A stretch of 21,969 nucleotides of DNA from a virus, in the IMG/VR virus record IMGVR_UViG_3300036846_001340, positions 1-21,969 of that record. The stretch is one strand, 5' to 3'. Each line of letters opens with the position of its first letter. The first letter of the stretch is position 1. The translations under genes were made by a program, and so were the position numbers. Positions 6,259-13,231 of this stretch are shown one piece after another. The notes beneath the pieces were generated by a model. That model searched no databases. It was given only the letters and a program-made list of their open reading frames with translations, and was not told where the DNA came from.

Positions 6259-6914
6259 CCAACAACGCAGCGACGCTCGTCGCGCCCGAGGCCCGCACCT
6301 ACGCCACCCGCCTCGAGCTCGTCGAGACCGAGACCACCGGCCGCAAGCCCTACCGCTACCTCGAGGGACGCGCCGTGCCCTATGACACCTGGGGCGATTG
6401 CGGCATGTTCATGGAGCGCCACGCGCTGAACAGCTTCAAGCGCTCGACGGGCGGCAAGTCGGGCGCCAAGTTGCCGCTCATGCTGTTCCACGACCGCCAG
6501 CGGATCCCCGTCGGCGTGGCCGAGCAATGGTCACACGACGACGGGTTGCGCGGGGTGTGGCGCCTGGCCGACTCTCCCGAGGCCCAACGCGCCGCCGACG
6601 CGGCGGCCGATGGCCTGCTGGTCGGGCTCTCGGTCGGGTTCCAGCCGCGTGAGTCGACCTGGGAGCACGTCTCGTGGGACGAGTGGGACCCCGCGCTCGG
6701 GGCGGACCACAAGGACAAGGTGACCCACATCGAGTCGCGTCTGGTCGAAGTGTCGCTGACGCCAACGCCGGTCTTCGAGGACGCCGGGGTGAGCGAGGTC
6801 CGCACCGTCATGGACGCGCTCGAGATCCGCGAGGCCAAAGTGGCCCGGCCCGGGCGCCAGGTCGATGCTTGGCGCGCCTGGCGCGCCGCATTAGAGTCCG
6901 CCAGCAGCGAGTAG
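6255..6914 (+). CDS. Prohead maturation protease, HK97 type (S78)
   Basis: A 219-aa serine protease that cleaves scaffold and capsid precursors during head maturation. The candidate triad is H79 (LMLFHD), S126 (LLVGLSVGF) and E165 (SRLVEVSLTPTPVF), spaced as in the HK97 protease family. The N-terminus has the typical YRYLEGRAVPYDTWG segment. ATG 6255 overlaps the portal stop, with GGAGGAG upstream at 6241-6246. It is followed by the capsid gene. Confidence 0.94.
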   Translation: MTNNAATLVAPEARTYATRLELVETETTGRKPYRYLEGRAVPYDTWGDCGMFMERHALNSFKRSTGGKSGAKLPLMLFHDRQRIPVGVAEQWSHDDGLRGVWRLADSPEAQRAADAAADGLLVGLSVGFQPRESTWEHVSWDEWDPALGADHKDKVTHIESRLVEVSLTPTPVFEDAGVSEVRTVMDALEIREAKVARPGRQVDAWRAWRAALESASSE

Positions 6915-6934
6915 TCCGCGGCCGGCCCGTTCCG

Positions 6935-6958
6935 ACGCCCGGCCCGGCGCCCGGGCGT
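6935..6958. promoter_or_regulatory. Perfect 8-bp hairpin between protease and capsid genes
   Basis: ACGCCCGG (6935-6942) pairs exactly with CCGGGCGT (6951-6958) across an 8-nt loop, within the 131-bp gap before the capsid gene. Without a U-tract it is more likely an mRNA-stabilising or processing structure that raises capsid mRNA relative to the protease, or a weak terminator. Confidence 0.45.
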
Positions 6959-7045
6959 ATCGCCCACCGCCGGGTCACCGTGGGGGCACCTTGGCGCCAT
7001 GCACCTTCTTGGCCCCGAATCCGACGTCCGGAAAGGAACGGCACC

Positions 7046-8395
7046 ATGCCCAACGTTGTCCTTGACCGTCTGCGCGAAGCGCGCGACGAGCAGATCTCGA
7101 CCATCGACGCCATCCTCGGCCAGGTAGGCGAAGAGCGCGACCTGGTCGACGCCGAGCGCAACCTGCTCGAGGCGGCGCGTCAGCGCATCAACGAGATCGA
7201 CGCCCAGATCGAGCCGTTGGCCGGCTTCGAGGCCCTGCGCGCCACCCACAACGACACCGTGTCCGCGCTGCCGCGGCCAGAGACCGCCGCGGTAAGGGCG
7301 GCGGCCGCCCCGACGCGCCCGTCGCCGTGGTCGACGCCCGGCGAGTTCATCGTGGACTACATCCGGGGCAACTCGATCCTCGACCGCTCGGTACGTGACG
7401 AACAGGCGGCGAGCCGGCTCGGGAACTTCTACGCCCAGCGCGCCGACATGACCACGACCCAGACGCCCGGCCTGTTGCCGACCCCGATCATCGGCCAGGT
7501 CGTCAGCCTCATCGACTCCTTCCGCCCGCTGGTCACCAGCCTCGGTGGCGCTCGAGGATTGGGCGGCATCCCCGGCACCACCTTCACCCGGCCCAAGGTC
7601 ACGACGCACACCACCGTCGGTGTGCAGGCGACGCAGAAGACGGCGCTTTCCAGCCAGGCCATGGTCGTCAGCCCGGTGACTTTCACCAAGGCGACCTACG
7701 GCGGCTACGTCGACATCAGCCGCCAGGACATCGACTGGACGAGCCCCGCGGCGTGGGACATCGTCGTGCGTGACCTGGCCGAGGTGTACTCGGTGCAGAC
7801 CGAGACCGCGGTGGCGGCCAACTTCAAGACGGCGGCGACCGGCACCGCCATCTCGGTGGGAACAGCGGCCCAGCCCGTCACGCTCAGCCAGTGGGCGACC
7901 GGCCTCTACACCGCCGCCATGCACTCCTACCAGCAGGCCCGGCGCATGCCCGACCGGATCTGGTGCTCACTCGACGTGTGGGCCGCGCTGGGCGCCCTGG
8001 TCGACACGACCCGCGTGGTCCTGCCCGTCGACACGACGCGCGAGATGGGCGCGCCGGGCACGAGCCAGCTCGGCATGTTCGCCGGCGACCTGTTCGGCCT
8101 GCCCCGCATCGTCGTGCCCACCTTCGCCAGCGGCACCCTCATCGTCGGGCCGTCCACGCTCTATGAGGTCTACGAGGAGGTCATCGGGCTGCTCAGCGTC
8201 ATCGAGCCTTCGATCCTCGGCGTCCAGGTCGCCTACGGCGGCTACGTGGCGTTCGGGACGCTCGACACGACCAGCTTCGTGCCGCTCACCGTGGTGGGCA
8301 CGCTGCCGACGGTCGCCGAGGCCGACGAGACCGACGAGACCGACGAGGAAGAGCCGGGTTCGGGACCGGGCACGCCCAAGGCCCGGAGGCGCTAG
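7046..8395 (+). CDS. Major capsid protein, HK97 fold
   Basis: A 449-aa capsid subunit. ATG 7046 has AAAGGA at 7032-7037; the frame is open further upstream only as a shadow of the protease gene. Residues 1 to about 80 form a charged helical delta/scaffold domain (DRLREARDEQISTIDAIL), which the protease presumably removes. The HK97 fold follows: an N-arm with LGNFYAQRAD, the segment LLPTPIIGQVVSLIDSFRP, the spine region and the A-domain strand GLPRIVVPTF. The C-terminus ends in an unusually acidic, repetitive DETDETDEEE stretch and a basic tip (KARRR). No separate scaffold gene is present, consistent with the fused delta domain. Confidence 0.94.
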   Translation: MPNVVLDRLREARDEQISTIDAILGQVGEERDLVDAERNLLEAARQRINEIDAQIEPLAGFEALRATHNDTVSALPRPETAAVRAAAAPTRPSPWSTPGEFIVDYIRGNSILDRSVRDEQAASRLGNFYAQRADMTTTQTPGLLPTPIIGQVVSLIDSFRPLVTSLGGARGLGGIPGTTFTRPKVTTHTTVGVQATQKTALSSQAMVVSPVTFTKATYGGYVDISRQDIDWTSPAAWDIVVRDLAEVYSVQTETAVAANFKTAATGTAISVGTAAQPVTLSQWATGLYTAAMHSYQQARRMPDRIWCSLDVWAALGALVDTTRVVLPVDTTREMGAPGTSQLGMFAGDLFGLPRIVVPTFASGTLIVGPSTLYEVYEEVIGLLSVIEPSILGVQVAYGGYVAFGTLDTTSFVPLTVVGTLPTVAEADETDETDEEEPGSGPGTPKARRR

Positions 8396-8398
8396 GCC

Positions 8399-8731
8399 AT
8401 GGCGAGCGGCAACTGGCCGAGACTCGCCGACGTGCGCTCGTGGCTGCGCCTGCAGCCAGACGCCGCCGAGGACGCCGTCATCGACCAGTGCCGCCTCGCC
8501 GCCATCGAATACGGCATCGGACGGACGGGTTCACAGTGGTTGTCCGACACAACCACCCTGCCCGATGCCGTGTTCCAGGCGTGCGTCATGGACGCGGGCC
8601 GCATCTATCGCCGGCGCGATTCTCTCGATGGGACGATCGCGTGGGGGGACATGGGTGTGGTCCGCGTCGGGCGCGCCGACCCCGACACCGAAAGGCTCTA
8701 TGCGCTCTACGCCCCGCTGGTCTTTTCTTGA
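8399..8731 (+). CDS. Head-tail adaptor (gp6-like connector)
   Basis: A 110-aa protein from ATG 8399, with GGAGG at 8385-8389. The sequence WPRLADVRSWLRL at the N-terminus, a helical core with EDAVIDQCRLAAIEYG, and the late segment VFQACVMDAGRIYRRRDS is the standard pattern of HK97 gp6/SPP1 gp15-type adaptors, which form the ring docking on the portal. The WGDMGVVRVGR segment fits the C-terminal strand region. Position directly after the capsid gene supports the call. Its stop overlaps the next gene's TTG start. Confidence 0.85.
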   Translation: MASGNWPRLADVRSWLRLQPDAAEDAVIDQCRLAAIEYGIGRTGSQWLSDTTTLPDAVFQACVMDAGRIYRRRDSLDGTIAWGDMGVVRVGRADPDTERLYALYAPLVFS

Positions 8732-9120
8732 GCTGGCAGCGCGCCCCGGTGGCGCTGGCCATCGCCGATCTGCTGTCGGGATGGGGCGACTCCCCGGTGT
8801 CGAGCTTCGCCACGCCACCCGAGACGCTGAACCCCCCGGCGTATGTGTGCGCCTACCCGCGCACGGTCCAATACGACCTGAGCAGCTTCGGCGTCGACCT
8901 GGTCGAGTACATCGTGGGCGCCTACGCCGGGCCGAACGACCCCGACACCCTCGACGAGCTCCTGGCGCTGGCGCGGGCGGCTCTGTCGGTCGACCCGGGC
9001 CTCGGTGGGGTGGTGCAGTCGCTCGTGCCGACGACGCAATCGAACTGGCGCCGTGTCGCCATCGCCAGCACCAATGTCAACGTGTTGGCGGCCGACCTGA
9101 CCCTAGAAATCCGAATGTGA
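8728..9120 (+). CDS. Head-tail connector or tail-completion protein (probable)
   Basis: A 130-aa protein if translation begins at TTG 8728 (TTGA overlap with the adaptor stop); GTG 8749 would give 123 aa. The protein contains PPAYVCAYPRTVQYDLSSFGVDLVEYIVGAY, with the segment split by a hydrophobic strand, then DTLDELLALARAAL and a long C-terminal beta part (NWRRVAIASTNVNVL). It resembles tail-completion or neck proteins that act between adaptor and tail tube. Position supports a connector role. I cannot say whether it is the stopper or the tail terminator. Confidence 0.65.
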   Translation: MSWQRAPVALAIADLLSGWGDSPVSSFATPPETLNPPAYVCAYPRTVQYDLSSFGVDLVEYIVGAYAGPNDPDTLDELLALARAALSVDPGLGGVVQSLVPTTQSNWRRVAIASTNVNVLAADLTLEIRM

Positions 9121-9130
9121 AAGGGGAACC

Positions 9131-9877
9131 ATGAGCCCAGAAGCGAAGAACGGCGGCAACGGTGGGAACGGCGGCCCGGTCGCCGCCTCGGCCGGCAACG
9201 GTGTCGCCCTGCTCGACGCCAGCGTGACGGCGACCGGCGACCCCGTACCGCCCGTAGCGAACCCGCTCATCCTGAACGACGCCTACTACGAGCTCAACGG
9301 GGTGAACCTGCGCTGCCTGGTCAAGCACATCGAGATCGTGCCTGAGAACAAGCTCGTGACGGTGACGAGCTTCTGCGCCGAGACCGACTACCCCGGCGTG
9401 ACCAAGTGGCACCAGAAGATGACCTTCTACCAAACCTTCGACACCGGGGCGGTCTACTCGACGCTCAACGCCGCCTACCAGGCGTACCTCAGCGGCGGCA
9501 CTCCGGCGACGTTCAAGGCGCGCCCGCACGCGAGCCTGGTGGCGGCCGCCAACAACCCGATCATCACCGGCCAGGTCATCCCGATGCCTTTTGAGCTGTT
9601 GATCGGCGACGCCGGCGCCGCGTCGGAGGTGGCGATCGACTGGAACTGCATCGCCCCGCCGACGGTCAACACCGGCGCCATCACCGCGACGGGCGCCACG
9701 GCCGGCTTCCCCGGCTACTACAGCCCGAGCGGCGCCACCGTGCCCGCCAACCTGGGCGCGCTGACCGGCATCACGGCCACCCCGGCCACGGCGTGGGCGA
9801 CCGGCCAGTACGTCATCACGGCCGACCTGATCGGGGCGCACTGGTCCGGTACGGCGTGGGTCGTGGGCAAGGCATGA
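9131..9877 (+). CDS. Major tail tube protein with C-terminal surface module
   Basis: A 248-aa protein from ATG 9131 with AAGGGGA at 9121-9127. The core (LNDAYYELNGVNLRCLVKH ... GVTKWHQKMTFYQTFDTGAVYSTL) is a tail-tube fold with a central helix and conserved FYQ motif. The C-terminal about 70 residues (GATAGFPGYYSPSGATVPAN, then LTGITATPATAWATGQYV, then HWSGTAWV) form a distinct Ala/Thr/Gly-rich module found repeatedly on virion proteins of actinobacteriophages, probably displayed on the tube surface. The N-terminus has a Gly/Asn linker (NGGNGGNGG). Its stop overlaps a small membrane-protein gene. Confidence 0.88.
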   Translation: MSPEAKNGGNGGNGGPVAASAGNGVALLDASVTATGDPVPPVANPLILNDAYYELNGVNLRCLVKHIEIVPENKLVTVTSFCAETDYPGVTKWHQKMTFYQTFDTGAVYSTLNAAYQAYLSGGTPATFKARPHASLVAAANNPIITGQVIPMPFELLIGDAGAASEVAIDWNCIAPPTVNTGAITATGATAGFPGYYSPSGATVPANLGALTGITATPATAWATGQYVITADLIGAHWSGTAWVVGKA

Positions 9878-9966
9878 CAGACACCGAGTGGGTCGTCCTG
9901 CTGATCGAGGTGGGCGTGATCGCGTTGGTGACCACGCTGGCGTGGCTGGGCGTTGGACGGCACTAG
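9874..9966 (+). CDS. 30-aa single-pass membrane protein
   Basis: ATG 9874 overlaps the tail tube stop (ATGA), and TAG 9964-9966 is directly followed by the GTG of the next gene. The product is MTDTEWVVLLIEVG followed by VIALVTTLAWLGVGRH: a short acidic N-terminus, about 20 hydrophobic residues and a basic end, giving a likely N-out/C-in single helix. A membrane protein amid tail genes is unusual; it might be a holin-like or superinfection-related peptide. The perfect gap filling supports translation. Confidence 0.6.
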   Translation: MTDTEWVVLLIEVGVIALVTTLAWLGVGRH

Positions 9967-10404
9967 GTGCCCACGACCCCCACGGTCGACGTCGTCGGCC
10001 TGCGCGCGCTGGTACGCGACGCCAACCGCCTCTGTGACGACGCCGGCCCGCTGAACAAAGCACTGAGTGCGGCGGGCAAACAAGCGGTCGAGCCGGTGGC
10101 CGCCCAGGCGCGCTCGAGCTATCCCCAGGTCTCTGGTCGCCTGGCGGGCAGCGTGCGGGCGAGCGGCACGCGCTCTGGCGCCGCTGTGCGTGTCGGAAGC
10201 GCCGCGCTGCCCTACGCCGGGCCCGTCGACTTCGGCGGCTACCCCGCGGGGCGCGAGTACGTCGCGACGGGGCGTTACCTATTCCCGGCGGCTGAGCAGT
10301 TGGCGTCGAGGGCGGCCGAGCTCTATGGCGCCGGGGCGCAGCGGGCCTTCGACTCATTCCCCTGGAGCAACGAGACGACCACAGCGGAGGCCGTGCATGA
10401 CTGA
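9967..10404 (+). CDS. HK97 gp10-like neck/head-closure protein
   Basis: A 145-aa protein from GTG 9967, abutting the preceding stop. It has the family pattern: an N-terminal helix (GLRALVRDANRL), a central SSYPQVSGRLAGSVRASG segment, VGSAALPYAGPVDFGG and the C-terminal YLFPAAEQL. HK97 gp10-type proteins act at the head-tail junction or as tail completion factors. Here the gene lies after the tail tube gene rather than before it, a modest rearrangement of the usual order. It overlaps the chaperone gene by 8 nt. Confidence 0.83.
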   Translation: MPTTPTVDVVGLRALVRDANRLCDDAGPLNKALSAAGKQAVEPVAAQARSSYPQVSGRLAGSVRASGTRSGAAVRVGSAALPYAGPVDFGGYPAGREYVATGRYLFPAAEQLASRAAELYGAGAQRAFDSFPWSNETTTAEAVHD

Positions 10405-10747
10405 GCCGTACGATGCCGAGCCGCCGACCCAGCAGTACGCGGCCATTTCGGCCGAGGAGCCGCTGCCGACGCTGGTGTCTGTCAGCCAGGCCTTCAGCGC
10501 CCGGCTGCCCTCCCAGCGCGTGCTCGACCTCATCACCAAGATCGAGGGCGTCGACTTCGCCGCGCTGGCGCAGAATGCGCCCTTCCGTATCGTCGCCTTT
10601 CGCGCGCTCTTGCGTGACTACCCCGAGCGCGACCCGACGTCGCTGTGGATGCACGCCTACGACGTCGAGGTGGAGGTCGAGGACGCAAACCCTATGAACG
10701 GCAGCTCGCCGACGCCCGGGCCGCTTTCTGCCGCTACTGGCGGATGA
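10397..10747 (+). CDS. Tail assembly chaperone G (short form)
   Basis: The unshifted product is 116 aa, starting at ATG 10397. The folded part (VSQAFSARLPSQRVLDLITK...) is helical and followed by LWMHAYDVEVEVEDAN. In tailed phages this protein coats the tape measure during tail assembly. The last 17 residues after the slippery site (MNGSSPTPGPLSAATGG) look unstructured, as expected of the terminated form. Position directly before the tape measure gene is diagnostic. Confidence 0.85.
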   Translation: MTEPYDAEPPTQQYAAISAEEPLPTLVSVSQAFSARLPSQRVLDLITKIEGVDFAALAQNAPFRIVAFRALLRDYPERDPTSLWMHAYDVEVEVEDANPMNGSSPTPGPLSAATGG

Positions 10748-10851
10748 CACCGGACCAGATCGACGAGCTCGCCGACGAGGACTTCGCCGCGATGGTGCGG
10801 TACATGGCCGCCGAGTCCGAGGAGATCGCTAGAGCGAACAGGACGCGCTGA
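10397..10851 (+). CDS. Tail assembly chaperone GT (-1 frameshift fusion)
   Basis: Read as 10397-10693 joined to 10693-10851 (the T at 10693 is read twice), the product is about 151 aa. The T domain has YERQLADARAAFCRYWRM, then PDQIDELADEDFAAMVRYM and EEIARANRT, a conserved-looking helical segment of the kind found in siphovirus frameshifted chaperones, with WRMTPDQID equivalent to the common W-x-P-x-E/D motif. There is no independent strong start in that frame (GTG 10645 would give an Arg-rich leader). The GT:G ratio usually matters for tail assembly. Its TGA overlaps an ATG at 10851, the ancestral tape-measure start. Confidence 0.85.
10687..10693 (+). promoter_or_regulatory. Programmed -1 slippery heptamer A AAC CCT
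   Basis: The heptamer fits the canonical X XXY YYZ rule in the zero frame (codons AAC at 10688 and CCT at 10691). After slippage the tRNAs re-pair with AAA and CCC. It lies at the point where the short chaperone loses, and the overlapping frame gains, protein-like sequence. No strong downstream pseudoknot was worked out. Confidence 0.85.
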
Positions 10852-10865
10852 TGGCCGGCCCGTCA
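10851..10865 (+). repeat. Abandoned tape-measure start (MAGPS), left flank of HNH insertion
   Basis: ATGGCCGGCCCGTCA encodes MAGPS and overlaps the chaperone stop by one base (TGATG), the classical position for a tape-measure start. The same five residues begin the current tape-measure gene at 11549. The last codon TCA (10863-10865) is the complement of the TGA stop of the minus-strand HNH gene. After these codons the frame is only a shadow of that gene. Confidence 0.75.
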
Positions 10866-11531
10866 CCCCCAACGAGCGGCGGCTCCTCGTTTCCCGGCGT
10901 CTGCACTCGTCGCCATCGGTTCGGTCATGGCCCGTTCGGCGGACCAGCCCCGATTCAGGCGTTTCTTCAACATGTTTTGGCTGACTGTGCAGCGGGGGTC
11001 GGTGAGCCATTGGTACAGCCATCTCGTTTCGCCCCAGGCCGTGACCGCCCGGCCGTGTCGACCTGGTTCGCCCTTGGTCCGGTTGTTCGCCTGCGCCTGT
11101 GGCGTGACCCACCGGCAGTTGGCCGGGGTGTAGTCCCCGTCGTTGTCGATCCGGTCGATGGAGAGGCTCTCGCCGTACCCGTTGGACAGGGCCCAGTCGC
11201 GGAAGGCGACAAAGGATCCGCGCCATTCGTCGCAGACGTCGATGCCGCGTGCGCCATAGCGCCGCCAGTTCCCCGAACGCGGATTCGAGCAGCGGTCGAT
11301 CATGGCCCGCCAGCACTTGTAGAGCCGGGCGCCCGACCCACTATGGCGGGTGACTCTCTCTCGCTGGTAACAGCCGCAGGACAGAGTCATGCCCTGAGTG
11401 AGGGCGTCTGTTCGAATGCGTCGCCGTTGCCCGCAGTCGCAACGACATTGCACGTAGTAGTGCCTCGTCCCCGTCTCACGGACGGGCTTGGTCTTGACGA
11501 CCAGCCGTCCGAATCGGTCTCCTACTCGCAT
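10863..11531 (-). CDS. Homing-type HNH/AP2-like endonuclease inserted at the tape-measure start
   Basis: A 222-aa protein on the minus strand, ATG at complement 11529-11531. The N-terminal part has a cysteine cluster (CRCDCG at about 29-34 and SCGC at 51-54). The centre has YKCWRAMIDRCSNP, a family hallmark, and the nuclease-like motif IDRIDNDGDYTPANCRW at about 125-141. The C-terminal RLNRGWSAERAMTEP is a DNA-binding segment typical of homing endonucleases. These genes spread by cutting DNA that lacks them. Here it sits opposite to the late operon, precisely between two versions of the tape-measure start. It has no role in virion building that I can see. Confidence 0.88.
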   Translation of the reverse strand: MRVGDRFGRLVVKTKPVRETGTRHYYVQCRCDCGQRRRIRTDALTQGMTLSCGCYQRERVTRHSGSGARLYKCWRAMIDRCSNPRSGNWRRYGARGIDVCDEWRGSFVAFRDWALSNGYGESLSIDRIDNDGDYTPANCRWVTPQAQANNRTKGEPGRHGRAVTAWGETRWLYQWLTDPRCTVSQNMLKKRLNRGWSAERAMTEPMATSADAGKRGAAARWG

Positions 11532-11548
11532 TCACCAAGGATACCGTA
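11532..11548. promoter_or_regulatory. 17-nt divergent spacer: RBS for tape measure, possible -10 for HNH
   Basis: On the plus strand AAGGA (11537-11541) is 7 nt before the tape-measure GTG. On the minus strand TATCCT ends 6 nt before the HNH ATG, the geometry of a leaderless start. The spacer therefore seems to serve both genes. The minus-strand reading is speculative. Confidence 0.45.
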
Positions 11549-13231
11549 GTGGCGGGGCCTAGCATAATGGTCAAAATTCTCGGCGACGTCACCGGGCTCG
11601 GGAAGTCCTTCACCTCGGCCGGCCAGAAGGGCCAGAGCGCCGCTCAGGGCATGCACAGCGCCTTCAGCGGCATGCTCGGCACGCTCAACTCGACCGGCGC
11701 GCTCGGGCCGTTCGGCAATGCGCTGCAGACGGCCGACCAGTCAATGCAGAACATGGGCGAGCACGCCAAGAGCACCGGGCTCAAGATGGCGGGCGTCGGG
11801 GGCGCGGCGGCCGGCGTCGGATTGGCGCTCAGCGCCCTCGGATCCAAGGACCAGGCGGCGCACGCCCAGCTGCAGGCGTCGATCACCGCCACCGGCCACT
11901 CCTACGACCAGTACTCCAAACAGGTCGAGGAGGCCATCGGCCACCAGGAGAAGTTCGGCAACACGGCGGACGAGACCCAGGGCGCGCTGCGCGTGCTCAC
12001 CTCTGCCACCCACGATCCGACCGAGGCGCTCAAGTTGCTCAACACGGCTACCGACCTCGCCGCGGCCAAACACGAGGATCTGACTTCGGCGGCGGGCCAG
12101 CTCGGTAAGGCCTACAACGGCAGCGCCCGGATCTTCAAGGAGTTCGGGATCGTCGTCACCAAGAACAAGGACGGCACCAAGGACTACAAGGGGGCGGTCG
12201 ACCAGCTGGGCCACAGTCTCGCCGGCCAGGCGAGCGCGTCGGCCAACACCTTCACCGGCCATATGCACGCGCTGCGTGCAGAAGTGACCGACCACGTCTC
12301 GCTGTTCGCCCAGAAGTACGGCCCGGCGATTTCTGCGGCGGGCCTCGCCATGGCCGGGCTCGGCTCGGCCATCGAGATCACCAAGAACGCGGTGAACCTG
12401 CTTAAGATCGGCCAGGCCGCGCAGGCCGTGGCGTCCGGCGTCGCCACGGCGGCGACGTGGCTGTGGAACCTCGCCCTCGAGGCCAACCCCGTCGTGCTCA
12501 TCGCCACTCTGATCGGCGTCGTGCTCGTCGGCGCCATCATCCTCATCGTCACGCACTTCAACACCTTCAAGGCCGTCGTGCTCGACGTATGGAACGCCGT
12601 GGTGGTCGCTTTCGACGCCATCAAGAACGCGGTCATGGTCGTCTACAACTGGATCGCTGCCAACTGGCCGTTGCTACTCGCCATCCTGACCGGCCCGTTC
12701 GGCCTCGCCGCCTACTTCGTCATCTCGCATTGGAACGACGTCGTGAGCTTCTTCTCGGGCATCCCCGGCAAGATCGTCGCCGCCATCGGTGATGTGGTGA
12801 ACCTGCTCTACAACATCGGCGAGACGATTATCAACAGCCTCAAGCGCGGTGCCGAGGACGCCTGGGGTGCTGTCGAGGGCTTCTTCAAGGGCGTGGCGAA
12901 CAAGATCGGGGGGTTTCTGAAAAACCCGCTGTCGATCTTCAGCCCGTCGCGGGTGATGATGGAACAGGGCAAGTTCATCATGGAAGGCCTCGGCCTCGGC
13001 ATCACGGCCGGGTTCAACCAACACGTCCAGCCCGCCCTCGACGCCACCGTCGCTGCGCTTACCCCAGGCCGAGGTGGCGGTGTATCTGCCGGCGGTGGCG
13101 CGCTGAGCCCGGCGATGGCGTCCTCGGCCAGCGGCCCGGCGGTCGTCGTCAACAACGCGCACTTCTCGTCCGGAGTGGACGTCGACTCCTTCATGCGCCG
13201 CGCCGCCTGGGTGGCGAGGAACCGGCTGTGA
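11549..13231 (+). CDS. Tape measure protein
   Basis: A 560-aa protein that sets tail length and is ejected ahead of the DNA. It starts at GTG 11549 with MAGPSIMVKILGDVTGLGKS. The Ala/Gly/Gln-rich N-terminal half is helical. Hydrophobic segments at about 258-275, 313-335 and 373-393 (PVVLIATLIGVVLVGAIIL, LLLAILTGPFGLAAYFVI) are typical of the membrane-inserting part. The C-terminal SIFSPSRVMMEQGKFIMEGL is a well-known tape-measure motif. The short length predicts a tail of roughly 80 nm. An ATG seven codons into the gene could be used instead. The gene start seems to have been rebuilt after HNH insertion. Confidence 0.95.
   Translation: MAGPSIMVKILGDVTGLGKSFTSAGQKGQSAAQGMHSAFSGMLGTLNSTGALGPFGNALQTADQSMQNMGEHAKSTGLKMAGVGGAAAGVGLALSALGSKDQAAHAQLQASITATGHSYDQYSKQVEEAIGHQEKFGNTADETQGALRVLTSATHDPTEALKLLNTATDLAAAKHEDLTSAAGQLGKAYNGSARIFKEFGIVVTKNKDGTKDYKGAVDQLGHSLAGQASASANTFTGHMHALRAEVTDHVSLFAQKYGPAISAAGLAMAGLGSAIEITKNAVNLLKIGQAAQAVASGVATAATWLWNLALEANPVVLIATLIGVVLVGAIILIVTHFNTFKAVVLDVWNAVVVAFDAIKNAVMVVYNWIAANWPLLLAILTGPFGLAAYFVISHWNDVVSFFSGIPGKIVAAIGDVVNLLYNIGETIINSLKRGAEDAWGAVEGFFKGVANKIGGFLKNPLSIFSPSRVMMEQGKFIMEGLGLGITAGFNQHVQPALDATVAALTPGRGGGVSAGGGALSPAMASSASGPAVVVNNAHFSSGVDVDSFMRRAAWVARNRL

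Noticed and set aside
6674-7045. Upstream in-frame extension of the capsid gene
   Set aside because: It overlaps the protease gene, is Arg/Gly/Pro-rich, and a good RBS precedes ATG 7046.
10851-11549. A 232-codon plus-strand frame beginning with MAGPS
   Set aside because: It is complementary to the HNH gene for nearly its whole length and, after MAGPS, has the Pro/Arg/Val-rich composition of a shadow frame. Only its first five codons seem meaningful.
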